Shown: positions 1 through 9,035 of the stretch, piece after piece
How positions within the stretch are numbered: position 1 is the stretch's first letter
Layout of the letters: every line of letters starts with the position of its first letter
From: JAFKKF01 sp035651055
Lineage (GTDB): Bacteria; Pseudomonadota; Alphaproteobacteria; Rhizobiales; Kaistiaceae
Length of the DNA stretch: 18,340 nucleotides
Direction of reading: 5' to 3'
NCBI GenBank assembly: GCA_035651055.1
Contig: DASRGK010000103.1
Span: 1 to 18,340, forward strand
Program-made: the position numbers and the translations under genes
The notes under the pieces: generated by a model
Databases searched by the model: none
The model's input: only the letters and a program-made list of their open reading frames with translations
What the model was told of the DNA's origin: nothing

Positions 1-231
1 TCGATTTATCAGCGCCTCACGAACGCCGGAATTTCCGTTCTCTACGACGACCGGGAAGACCGCGCCGGAGCCAAGTTCGCGAGCATGGACCTGATCGGGC
101 TGCCCTGGCAGGCGATTATCGGCCCGAAGGGCATTGCCGCGGGCGAGGTCGAGGTCAAGCGCCGCGCGACCGGCGCAAGGGAAGTCATGGGCATCGATGC
201 CGCCGTCAGCCGCCTCAGCAGCGCCACCTAG
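1..231 (+). CDS. proS: Prolyl-tRNA synthetase, C-terminal end (5' partial)
   Basis: The first 76 codons, open from base 1 to a TAG at 229-231, encode the tail of a class II prolyl-tRNA synthetase, which charges tRNA-Pro in the cytoplasm. The visible part belongs to the C-terminal anticodon-binding domain. It contains VLYDDREDRAGAKFA followed by DLIGLPWQ and IIGPKG, the usual closing signature of the short alphaproteobacterial ProRS form. The protein ends soon after this domain, with no zinc-binding C-terminal extension. The next gene begins inside its 3' end in another frame, so the two are probably co-transcribed. The start of the gene lies outside the window. Identification rests on the motif alone but is fairly safe, because proS next to lolC/E-lolD is a conserved arrangement in Rhizobiales. 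Confidence 0.88.
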   Translation, partial: SIYQRLTNAGISVLYDDREDRAGAKFASMDLIGLPWQAIIGPKGIAAGEVEVKRRATGAREVMGIDAAVSRLSSAT

Positions 232-1506
232 CGAAAGCCGGGCTTCACGTCCGATCGGGACGCGCCCGTTCGCGCGTTTCGAATGGATGCTCGCGCTCCG
301 CTACCTCCGCGCCCGCCGTCGCGAGGCGGTGGTTTCGGTGATCGCGATCTTTTCGTTCATCGGCATCCTGCTCGGCGTCGCGACCCTGATCATCGTCATG
401 GCGGTGATGAACGGCTTCCGCGAGCAGCTGATCGACAAGATTCTCGGCCTCAACGGTCACATCATTGTGCAGCCGATCAACGACAAGCTCGCCGACTATG
501 CCGCGGTCTCCGACCGGATCGGCAAGCTCGAGGGCGTCTCCTCGGCGATCCCCTTCGTCGAGGGCCAGGCGCTGGCGAGCGGTCCCGCCACGTCGAGCGG
601 GGTTCTGGTGCGCGGTGTCCGCGATGTCGACCTGCCCAGGATTCGGGGCATCGCCACGAACGTCCGCATGGGCACGCTCGACAATTTCACCAATGCCGGC
701 GGGGTCGCCATCGGCACCCGGCTGGCCGAATCCCTCGGCCTCACCGTCGGCGGGATGCTGACGCTGGTCTCGCCGCGGGGCAGCGTCACGCCGCTGGGTG
801 TGACGCCGCAGGTCAAGGCCTATCCCGTGGTGGCGATCTTCGAGATCGGCATGTCGGAATACGATTCGACGTTCGTCTTCATGCCGTTCGCAGAGGCGCA
901 GGCCTATTTCAACCTCGACGACGAGGCGAGCGCGATCGAGGTCACCCTCAACAATGCCGATCTGGTCGACCGCCTGCGGCCCTCGATCGAGGCGGCGGCA
1001 GGCCGCCAGGTGATGCTCACCGACTGGCAGCAGCGCAACGCGACGTTCTTCTCCGCCCTCCAGGTCGAGCGGAACGTCATGTTCCTGATCCTGATGCTGA
1101 TCGTCTTCGTTGCCGCGCTCAACATCATTTCGGGCCTGACCATGCTGGTCAAGGAGAAGGGCCACGACATCGCCATCCTCAGGACGATGGGCGCCACCCG
1201 CGGCGCGGTCATGCGCGTCTTCTTCATGACCGGTGCGGCGATCGGGACCGTGGGCACCTTTGCCGGGTTGATTGTCGGCGTCGTCGTCTGCCTCAACGTC
1301 GAGTCGATCCGCCAGTTCATCTCGCGGCTGACCTCGACCGAGGTCTTCTCGCCCGAGCTCTACTTTCTCAGCCAGCTGCCCGCCAAGATGGACCCCGGCG
1401 AAACCGTCGCCGTCGTTCTGATGGCGCTCGGCCTGTCCTTCCTCGCGACGCTCCTGCCGGCGTGGCGGGCGGCGCGGCTCGATCCCGTCCAGGCACTGCG
1501 ATACGA

Positions 1507-1510
<4 letters not shown>
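197..1510 (+). CDS. lolC: LolC/LolE-family lipoprotein-release permease
   Basis: This is the membrane subunit of the Lol ABC transporter, which extracts outer-membrane lipoproteins from the inner membrane and hands them to LolA. With the ATG at 197 it is 437 residues. It has one helix near the N-terminus (about 44-68, ending VMAVMNGFRE), a large periplasmic domain, and three C-terminal helices. It closes with PAWRAARLDPVQALRYE, the FtsX/MacB-type ending. An internal ATG at 287 would remove the FARFEW stretch before MLALRYLRAR that relatives keep, so I prefer 197, which overlaps proS by 35 bases; no ATG, GTG or TTG lies between the two. Only one permease gene is present, so two copies probably pair with two LolD subunits, as described for LolF-type systems. 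Whether to call it LolC, LolE or LolF is a matter of naming. Confidence 0.88.
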
Positions 1511-2252
<742 letters not shown>

Positions 2253-2256
<4 letters not shown>

Positions 2257-4544
2257 GGACTGTGCGGATCCGGCGGCGGCACCGTCACGGTGAAGGAAGC
2301 GAATTTGACGGCGAGCACGCGGTTGTCCTGGCCGAGCTTGATGGCGGCGGGAGAGACCGCGTCCGGCAGGGAGAAGCGCAGCTCGATCAAATCGCCCTGG
2401 CGCGCTGCCTCGGGGACCGTAAAGACGTACTCCGCGCCCTGGGCCTTGGTCACCTCGAAATAGTCTATCGGTTCGCCCGCCAGGCTCACTTCCATCCGCT
2501 GACGCGGCGCCTTGGGAGGATGGACGAAGGCGCTGGCCTCCAGTTTGACTGCAAGCGGACCGGGAATGTGGGGAACGCGGATTGTGAGGGCTACCAGCTG
2601 TCCGTCGTTCCAGCGCCCGTCCGGCTCCACACCGCTAAGCCCGCTCGATGCATAGCAGGGCACGCCTGCCGCGGCGAACGGCACACGAACGTCGAGCGGG
2701 ACCGTTCCAATGCTCTTGTCGGTGAGTACAAGAACCGCGCCCAGGCGCCGGTCGGAGGGTTTGAGACAGGGACTCGCCCGCCGCAGCACCGGAAAGCCGG
2801 GCGCCACCTTGGCCAGGTCCACCTGCCTGCCGTAATAGGTGGGACCAGTGAAGAAGAGCGGCGTCTTCGCAATCAGCGCTGCCGCGAGCATGCGCTCGGG
2901 GAAGGGAAGGACGTCGACGACAATCCCGCGCTCGAGGCCGAGGTCGTCGATCGCCTGCATGGCGTAGAGGTCCCTCGACAGGCGCACGCCGTGCGCGATC
3001 ATCGTCTTCCCCGAGGCCGTGACGGCGACCAGATCCGCGGCTGCAACCACGGCACCGAAGATGAACACCGCGATGCGACCGAACGGCTGCGGTGCGCGCA
3101 TCCACGCAAAAGCGAGCAGCGCCGACGGAATGCCGAACCCCAGGATGAGCGGATAGAGCGCGGCAAACTTCCACTGCTGGTACGAGGGACCGTAGTGCAG
3201 CCAGGTCAGCAGATAGCCGGCGAATGACGCGGCTGCCATGAGGACGAGGGCTATCGGCCCGCCGCCCAGCACGCCTCGCAATCGCCAGCCGGCGGCCAGG
3301 GCAAGCGCGCCGAGGACGCCGACAATGCCGAACTCGATGACGCCGAACCTGGCGAAGTCGATTTGCCAGTGGATCGGCGCGCCGAGGAGGTTGAGCGGGC
3401 TGAAGAAAGGCAGCGGCCACTCCGGCGCGTGCTCGCTCAATCCCAGGAAGTAGTTGAGGCCGTCCGCGGCCTTTCGGAACGCGAGGACGGCGATCAGCGC
3501 GACGGCGCCGAGGAATGAGGCGAGAGAAGCCGCCCCGCGCACAACGCGCCCCAGGATTCCGCGTTCCGTCCCGCCGAATACCTGGCAGCCAAGGCCGAAC
3601 ACGACGACGAGAATCGTGTCGGCGACGAAGAGGCCGGGATAAACGAAGAGAACGACGATCCCGTAGAGGAAGACGACGGAAGCCAGCTGAAACGTCCTGC
3701 CGGCGGTCTCGTTTTGATCGACGCGAAGCATTTCGGCGAGCGCGGCGAGGAGCAATCCGGTGCGAAGGGTCTGGGCGAGGAAATAGTTGCCGGCAACCAG
3801 GGTGAAGGTGCTTGATCCGAGCAGGGCGAGGCCGGCAAGGACCGCCAGTATCCAAGGCAGCCTGAAGATATTCCGGCAGATCGCCGCGACGCTGGTAGCG
3901 GCCAGCGCGGCTCCCGCAACCAGCGGCGCGGTGCTGACCGCGACCGGTATCTGGCCGAAGAGCGACGAAGCCAGCCCGAGGAGACCGAACGCGCCGATGA
4001 CGTTGGCACGGCTCAGGGTGTTGAAGTCGTAGCCGACGACATTGCCGGCGCTGCTTTCCATGCCAGCCAGGCGAAGCGCCGATGCCCCGTATTGCATGAC
4101 ATCGTTATTGCCCATCGTGACGATGTTCATGTCGTCAGGGGTGAGATGGATCGTCAGCAGGAAGGCCGCGGTGAGTTCGAACCCGATGAAGATCAGCCAG
4201 ATCGGCCATTCCATCGCGAGTTGCCGCAGCATGGCAGCGGCTGCGGCCTTGGCTTTGCCTGGCGCCGCTAGGAACGGTGTTGCTGTGGCGACAAGGACGA
4301 TCCCGGCGGTCACCGGGAGCGAAACCGAGAGGCCGAGGCCGTCGTCGAAGGCGGACCAGATGACCAGCATGAGGAGCGCGGTGCCGGCCAGAATGCAGAA
4401 CGCACTCGATGTCTCGCGCTCCGGGAAGAGCAGGCGCCCGCCGAGGGCGAGGGGGATACCGGCTGCGACCAGGCAGAGCGTCAGTGCGCCCGCTGCGCCG
4501 CCCCAGATCGCAGCCTGGAGCAGATGATAGCCAAAATCGTTCAG
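2253..4544 (-). CDS. Large polytopic membrane protein, possibly GT-C-like, with CTG start
   Basis: I do not recognise this gene. The frame is open from a TGA at 4554-4556 and would give 763 residues from a CTG at 4542-4544, which has a GAGGG (4551-4555) six bases upstream. The first ATG, at 4370, would cut through a hydrophobic helix. About 12-14 membrane helices fill the first two thirds. An acidic loop after the fourth helix reads TPDDMNIVTMGNNDVMQYG and resembles the first outside loop of GT-C glycosyltransferases, which would fit a role in surface glycan assembly, but this is weak. A soluble part follows, then a beta-rich end with a PDAVSP...DNRVLAVKF pattern like the tails of some polysaccharide-synthesis proteins. 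Its base composition looks somewhat less GC-rich than its neighbours, and it sits on the opposite strand inside a conserved block, so it was probably gained later. Confidence 0.6.
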
Positions 4545-4555
4545 GGGGAGCCCTC
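4542..4555 (-). promoter_or_regulatory. Shine-Dalgarno plus CTG start of the membrane protein
   Basis: On the minus strand GAGGG (4555-4551) is followed by six bases and then CTG (4544-4542), after which the frame encodes LNDFGYHLLQAAIWGG and two hydrophobic segments. No ATG, GTG or TTG occurs in frame before 4370. The spacing is what a real start needs, so CTG is the best candidate initiator here. Confidence 0.5.
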
Positions 4556-4628
4556 AGGTATTCTGGCGGACCGTTAGGAGGAAATTCACCACGCCCCGCA
4601 ACGCGGAAGGGGCCACAATCATCGATCG

Positions 4629-4657
4629 TTGACTAGAAGAACAAAACATGAACATAT
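4629..4657 (+). promoter_or_regulatory. Possible sigma70-type promoter for the small ORF and dnaE
   Basis: TTGACT (4629-4634) matches the -35 consensus well. Seventeen bases later comes ACATAT (4652-4657), a poor -10. The position, in a comparatively AT-rich spacer ahead of the small ORF and dnaE, is sensible. The weak -10 keeps the call tentative. Confidence 0.28.
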
Positions 4658-4661
4658 GGGC

Positions 4662-4681
4662 GGTCCCAACAACCAGGGACC
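4662..4681 (+). promoter_or_regulatory. Hairpin covering the small ORF's ribosome-binding site
   Basis: GGTCCC (4662-4667) pairs exactly with GGGACC (4676-4681) across an eight-base loop. The right arm contains most of the AGGGA (4675-4679) that serves the ATG at 4688. In RNA the hairpin would hide that site, so translation of the small protein could depend on opening it. The stem is only six pairs, so chance is possible. Confidence 0.3.
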
Positions 4682-4687
4682 AGATCC

Positions 4688-4789
4688 ATGACCGCGCTCA
4701 TCCGGGACTTCGCCGCCCTTATTTCGGTGACGGTTTTCGTTGCTTCGCTCGGCGTTCTTTCCGAAACGATCCGTATCCTTTCGGTCTGA
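4688..4789 (+). CDS. Tiny single-helix membrane protein upstream of dnaE (33 aa)
   Basis: An ATG at 4688 preceded by AGGGA (4675-4679, eight bases away) opens a 33-codon frame ending at TGA 4787-4789. The peptide begins MTALIRDFAALISV and continues as an uncharged stretch up to LGVLSE, then ends with IRILSV. This is one plausible transmembrane helix with a basic residue and an acidic residue before it and Glu and Arg after it. Small one-helix proteins of this build are common but seldom annotated. It lies 72 bases before dnaE on the same strand and may share its transcript. No function can be assigned from sequence; the RBS spacing and the hydrophobic pattern are the only support. Confidence 0.5.
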   Translation: MTALIRDFAALISVTVFVASLGVLSETIRILSV

Positions 4790-4861
4790 CGGGGACAACC
4801 GGGCGACCGCGTGGACTTGCACGGCCGGTTCACCCACATTCGGCGCGATGAGGATCGCGCC

Positions 4862-7800
4862 ATGAGTCGCATCGCCGAAGCCGTGGGATTCGTGCACCTG
4901 CGCGTGCACACGGCCTACTCCCTTCTCGAAGGGGCGCTGCCGATAAAGACGCTGGCCAAACTGGCCGTGGCCGACCGGATGCCGGCGCTGGCGATCACCG
5001 ATACCCGCAACCTCTTCGGCGCGCTCGAATTCGCCGACAAGATGGCGGTGGAGGGAATCCAGCCGATCATCGGCTGCCAGGTGGCGGTCGACTTCGAGGA
5101 CGCCGGGGAGCGCGGCCTCGGCGGGCAGCGACAGCGGCAGCTCTTCGACCTGGTCCTGATCGCGGCGAGCGAGGCCGGCTACTGGAACCTGGTTAAGCTC
5201 GTCTCCGCCTCGTATCTGGAAACCCACGCTGATGCCGAGGCGAGTCTGACGCTGAGCCGGCTGGGCGGAAAAACCGAAGGATTGATTGCACTTACCGGTG
5301 GGCCGTCCGGCCCGCTCGACAAGGCGCTGGCGGCCGGGCAGGCGGAGCTTGCCGCCGACCGGCTGTCGCGCCTGCAGGCGCTCTTTCCGGACGCGCTTTA
5401 CGTGGAGATTCAACGGCATAGGCGGGCAGGGGAGCAGACCCTCGAGCCGCATCTGCTCGACCTCGCGTACCGCCGCGGCCTGCCGATCGTCGCGACCAAC
5501 GAGGCGTTTTTCCCAAAACGTGAGGATTATGAAGCACATGACGCACTGATCGCGATCGCGGAAGGCTCGGTGATCGCCGACGATAACCGCCGACGGCTGA
5601 CACCCGAGCACTACTTCAAGACCCGCGCCGAGATGGTCGAGTTGTTTCGCGACCTCCCGGAAGCTACTGCAAATACAGTAGAAATCGCGCTGCGTTGCTC
5701 CTACTGGCCGGTCACGAGGAAGCCCATCCTGCCGCGCTTCGCCAAGGGCGAGAATGGCGAGGACGCCGACGCGGTCGAAGCGCAGATGCTGCGGAAAGCG
5801 GCCCAGGACGGCCTCCGGATGCGCCTGGATTCGCTCGGAATGGCGCCCGGATTGTCACGGATCGACTACGAGAATCGGCTCGATTACGAACTCTCCGTCA
5901 TCGAGCGGATGAAGTACCCGGGGTACTTCCTCATCGTCGCCGATTTCATCCAGTGGGCAAAGTCGCAGGGTATCCCCGTCGGTCCCGGGCGCGGTTCCGG
6001 CGCCGGCTCGGTGGTCGCCTGGGCGCTCACCATCACCGACCTCGACCCGCTCCGCTTCGGGCTCCTCTTCGAGCGCTTCCTCAATCCCGACCGCGTGTCG
6101 ATGCCGGACTTCGACATCGACTTCTGCCAGGACCGGCGCGACGAGGTTATCGCCTACGTCCAGAAGAAGTACGGCGCCGACCACGTCGCGCAGATCATCA
6201 CCTTCGGGACGCTGCAGGCGAGGGCGGTGCTCCGCGACGTCGGCCGCGTGCTGCAGATGCCCTACGGCCAGGTCGACCGCATCGCCAAGCTCGTGCCGGT
6301 CAATCCGGCGAACCCGGTGACGCTCGAAAAGGCGATCGCCGACGAGCCGCGCTTCGCCGTCGAGCGCGAGGCCGACCCGGTCGTCGACCGGCTGCTCGAT
6401 GTCGCCGGCAAGCTCGAGGGCCTCTACCGGCACGCCTCGACCCACGCCGCCGGCATCGTCATCGGCGACCGGCCGCTCGACAACCTCGTGCCGCTCTACC
6501 GCGATCCCCGTTCCGGCATGCCGGTCAGCCAGTTCAACATGAAGTGGGTCGAGCAGGCCGGCCTGATCAAGTTCGACTTCCTCGGCCTGAAGACGCTGAC
6601 CGTGCTCGACCGCGCGGTGCGCCTCATCGCCCGGCGCGGCATCAGGATCGACCTCGCGCGTCTGCCGCTCGACGACAGGAAGAGCTTCGAGATGATGGCG
6701 GCGGGCGAGACGGTTGGCGTGTTCCAGGTGGAAAGCGCGGGCATGCGGCGGGCGCTCGTCGACATGCGCCCGGACCGTTTCGAGGACCTGATCGTCCTGG
6801 TCGCGCTCTACCGGCCGGGTCCGATGGCGAACATCCCGACCTACTGCGCGCGGAAACTCGGTCGCGAGGCGGTTTACTACCTGCACCCCAAGCTCGAACC
6901 GATCCTCAAAGACACGTTCGGCATCATCACCTACCAGGAGCAGGTGCAGCAGATCGCGCGCGATCTTGCCGGCTACACCCTCGCCGAAGCCGATCTCCTG
7001 CGCCGCGCGATGGGCAAGAAGATCAAGAAGGAGATGGACGCCCAGCGCGGCCGGTTCCTGAAGGGCGCCATGGACCGCGGCATCGACGAGGAGACCGCCA
7101 CCACCATCTTCGACGCCTGCGCCAAGTTCGCCGAATACGGCTTCAACAAGTCGCACTCGGCGCCCTATGCGCTGATCACCTACCAGACCGCCTACCTCAA
7201 GGCGAACTACCCGGTCGAGTTCATGGCCGCCTCGATGGCGCTCGACAGCGGCAATACCGAGAAGCTCGCCGAGTTCCGCCGCGAGGCGATCCGCCTCGGC
7301 ATCAGGGTCGAGGCGCCGTCGGTCAACCGGTCGAGCGGCGAGTTCGAAGCCGGCGAGAACCGCATCCTCTATTCGCTCGCCGCGGTGAAGGGCGTCGGGC
7401 CGGCGGCGATCGAGCACCTGGTCGCGGTGCGCGGCGACAGGCCGTTCCGCGACCTCGCGGATTTCGGCCGGCGCATCAATCCGCGCATCCTCAACAAGCG
7501 GACGCTGGAGAGCCTCGTCGCCGCCGGCGCCTTCGACGAACTGGAGCCCGACCGGGCGCGCGTCTTCGCCGGCGTCGACCGCATCCTCGGGCTCGCCAGC
7601 CGCGCGACCGAGAACAGCGAGGTCGGGCAGAACGACATGTTCGGCGCGATCGAGGAGCGGCAGGCGCTCCTCTTGCCGGCAGCCGAACCGTGGCTTGCGG
7701 CGGAGAAGCTCCAGCGCGAGCACGACGCGGTCGGCTTCTATCTCTCCGCCCACCCGCTCGACGAGTACAAGACCGTCCTCCAGAAGATGCGCGTCCAGAC

Positions 7801-8320
7801 CTGGGCGGAGTTCTCCGAGTCGGTCCGGAATGGCGCGGTCGCCGGGCGCCTTGCCGGCACGGTTACGTCCCGGCAGGAGCGGCGCATCCGGACCGGGAGC
7901 AAGATGGGCGTTATCCAGCTCTCCGACCCGACCGGCTCCTATGAGGCGATCCTCTTCTCGGAGGCGCTTGCCGAATATCGCGACCTCCTCGAGCCGGGAA
8001 AGTCGGTGGTCGTCCTCGTCAATGCCGAGGAGCGGCCGGAAGGGATCAGCCTCCGCATCGAGAAGGTCGAATCGCTCGACCGGGCGGTGCGCGGGCTGCG
8101 CCAGATCCGCATTTTCCTCCGCGACGAGGCGCCGCTGGCGAGCCTCGCCAGGCAGGTCGCGGCGCGGGAAAAGGGCGAGGGCGAGGTCAGCGTCGTCCTG
8201 ATGCTCGAAGAGGGGCGGCGCGAGGTCGAGATGCGGCTTCCCGGCAATTATGCCGTGACCCCGCAGGTCGCCGCGGCGCTCCGCGCCGTGCGCGGCGTCG
8301 TGCAAGTGGAGATGGTGTAG
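4862..8320 (+). CDS. dnaE: DNA polymerase III alpha subunit
   Basis: This is the replicative polymerase catalytic subunit, 1152 residues, close to the usual DnaE length. The N-terminal PHP domain begins VHLRVHTAYSLLEG (His12, His16). The polymerase core shows PGRGSGAGSVVAW, the two catalytic aspartates in MPDFDIDFC (Asp418, Asp420) and the third in IKFDFLGLKTL (Asp572). YQEQVQQIARDLAGY and FNKSHSAPYALITYQ follow in the fingers region. A helix-hairpin-helix segment (VKGVGPAAIEHL) and an OB-fold with GTVTSRQER and IQLSDPTGSYE complete the family order. I chose the ATG at 4862 because GAGGA (4850-4854) lies seven bases upstream; a GTG at 4811 in the same frame has no such site. The gene appears intact. 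It is followed directly by a repeat island with no obvious T-tailed terminator. Confidence 0.97.
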   Translation: MSRIAEAVGFVHLRVHTAYSLLEGALPIKTLAKLAVADRMPALAITDTRNLFGALEFADKMAVEGIQPIIGCQVAVDFEDAGERGLGGQRQRQLFDLVLIAASEAGYWNLVKLVSASYLETHADAEASLTLSRLGGKTEGLIALTGGPSGPLDKALAAGQAELAADRLSRLQALFPDALYVEIQRHRRAGEQTLEPHLLDLAYRRGLPIVATNEAFFPKREDYEAHDALIAIAEGSVIADDNRRRLTPEHYFKTRAEMVELFRDLPEATANTVEIALRCSYWPVTRKPILPRFAKGENGEDADAVEAQMLRKAAQDGLRMRLDSLGMAPGLSRIDYENRLDYELSVIERMKYPGYFLIVADFIQWAKSQGIPVGPGRGSGAGSVVAWALTITDLDPLRFGLLFERFLNPDRVSMPDFDIDFCQDRRDEVIAYVQKKYGADHVAQIITFGTLQARAVLRDVGRVLQMPYGQVDRIAKLVPVNPANPVTLEKAIADEPRFAVEREADPVVDRLLDVAGKLEGLYRHASTHAAGIVIGDRPLDNLVPLYRDPRSGMPVSQFNMKWVEQAGLIKFDFLGLKTLTVLDRAVRLIARRGIRIDLARLPLDDRKSFEMMAAGETVGVFQVESAGMRRALVDMRPDRFEDLIVLVALYRPGPMANIPTYCARKLGREAVYYLHPKLEPILKDTFGIITYQEQVQQIARDLAGYTLAEADLLRRAMGKKIKKEMDAQRGRFLKGAMDRGIDEETATTIFDACAKFAEYGFNKSHSAPYALITYQTAYLKANYPVEFMAASMALDSGNTEKLAEFRREAIRLGIRVEAPSVNRSSGEFEAGENRILYSLAAVKGVGPAAIEHLVAVRGDRPFRDLADFGRRINPRILNKRTLESLVAAGAFDELEPDRARVFAGVDRILGLASRATENSEVGQNDMFGAIEERQALLLPAAEPWLAAEKLQREHDAVGFYLSAHPLDEYKTVLQKMRVQTWAEFSESVRNGAVAGRLAGTVTSRQERRIRTGSKMGVIQLSDPTGSYEAILFSEALAEYRDLLEPGKSVVVLVNAEERPEGISLRIEKVESLDRAVRGLRQIRIFLRDEAPLASLARQVAAREKGEGEVSVVLMLEEGRREVEMRLPGNYAVTPQVAAALRAVRGVVQVEMV

Positions 8321-8361
8321 GGGCGGGGGTAGGCCCGCAAAACTCCGTTCCCGTTTCCTTG

Positions 8362-8544
8362 CCTGTCATCCTCGCGAAAGCGGGGAACCAGTATCCGCAG
8401 GTCATGCTCGAAGGGGCGGTAACGAACGGCGTGCTTACTTCCCGTCGTCTCGCCTGCTGGGTCGCTTTCGCGGGTTGACAGTCAGTGGGAGCAGGGGCCG
8501 GTGAAGCGGTGGGCGCGCGCCAGCGCCGCTTCGCCCAACCCTAC
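8362..8544 (+). repeat. Composite palindromic repeat, copy 1
   Basis: This copy opens with CCTGTCATCCTCGCGAAAGC and later carries a partly decayed inverted arm ending TTTCGCGGGTTGACAG. It then runs into a tail (8481-8544) that is identical over 64 bases to the tail of copy 2. The two halves look like different known intergenic families joined together: a GTCATCCCCGCG...GGGGA REP-type palindrome, and the GTAGGGTTGGGCGAAGCG type read on the other strand. Confidence 0.8.
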
Positions 8545-8570
8545 ACGGCGCTGGCCTGGAGCACACCACG

Positions 8571-8721
8571 TCCCTCATGGTGAGGCGCTCGACGCGCAAG
8601 TGTCGAGCCTCGAACCACGGGCCCGTGACACCGCGGCGAGGTTGCCAACGAGTCACCTCGATCCGCTCGGGCGGTGCGTGGTTCGAGGCCCGCGCAAGCG
8701 CGGGCTCCTCACCATGCGGGA
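8571..8721. repeat. Inverted pair of CCTCATGGTGAGG-type palindromes
   Basis: The unit at about 8571-8620 starts TCCCTCATGGTGAGG and ends CCTCGAACCAC. The unit at about 8678-8721 is its inverse, starting GTGGTTCGAGG and ending CTCACCATGCGGGA. Each also has an internal stem (CTCGAC...GTCGAG, CCCGCGC...GCGCGGG). This matches the CCTCATGGTGAGG...CTCGAACCATG intergenic palindromes frequent in rhizobial genomes. About 57 bases separate the units. Confidence 0.7.
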
Positions 8722-8798
8722 TGTGGCGACTCTCGGCGCGGGGGAAGGCGTGCTCAGGCGCGCAGGCACCGGACTCCATTTCTTACGCGGTGGTCGTT

Positions 8799-8844
8799 GA
8801 ATCGGTGGGCACGCGCCTGCGGCGCTATACCCGCGGTCCACACT
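8799..8844 (+). repeat. Degenerate fragment of the composite repeat tail
   Basis: The sequence TGAATCGGTGGGCACGCGCC and what follows can be aligned with the GTGAAGCGGTGGGCGCGCGCC tail at 8510-8544, but with many changes. It lies immediately in front of copy 2. I read it as the worn end of an older copy. Confidence 0.4.
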
Positions 8845-9031
8845 ACCTGTCATCCCCGCGCAAGCGGGGAGCCAGTATCCGCAGGTGATGCTCGATGGGG
8901 CGGACGAACGGCGTGCCTTCATTCCCAGCGTCTCGGTTACTGGGTCCCCGCCTTCGCGGGGATGACGGTCAGTGGGAGCAGGGGCCGGTGAAGCGGTGGG
9001 CGCGCGCCAGCGCCGCTTCGCCCAACCCTAC
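8845..9031 (+). repeat. Composite palindromic repeat, copy 2
   Basis: This copy is the better preserved. CCTGTCATCCCCGCGCAAGC near its left end is mirrored by the arm around 8940-8966 (ACTGGGTCCCCGCCTTCGCG, then GGATGACGG), giving a long imperfect stem. The last 64 bases (8968-9031) are identical to 8481-8544 in copy 1. Its right edge lies four bases from the stop codon of the methyltransferase on the other strand. Confidence 0.8.
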
Positions 9032-9035
9032 GAGT

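Larger units (their letters stand above)
8321..9035. other. Gene-free repeat island between dnaE and the methyltransferase
   Basis: No open frame here has a recognisable product. The stretch is made of two direct copies of a ~185-bp palindromic element, a second inverted pair of another family between them, and a degenerate fragment of the first element's tail. No transposase, tRNA or T-tailed terminator was seen. The flanking genes converge on this island, so its hairpins may help end transcription from both sides. Confidence 0.7.

Noticed and set aside
4811..4861. GTG start for dnaE giving 17 extra residues
   Set aside because: It lacks a ribosome site, while the ATG at 4862 has GAGGA at seven bases and fits the family N-terminus.
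5855..8305. 816-codon antisense frame across dnaE
   Set aside because: It is a GC-rich shadow of dnaE, full of Arg, Asp and Glu, with no family motifs.
8321..8340. Rho-independent terminator after dnaE
   Set aside because: A short GCGGG/CCCGC stem is possible, but A-rich sequence instead of a T-run follows.
8435..8991. Several overlapping frames of about 90-115 codons in the repeat island
   Set aside because: They follow the palindromes on both strands and have no ribosome sites or recognisable domains.
8362..9031. CRISPR array
   Set aside because: There are only two long copies, no regular short repeats and spacers, and no cas genes.
8362..9031. Insertion sequence or transposon remnant with transposase
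   Set aside because: No transposase motif in any frame; the structure fits small non-coding palindromes instead.
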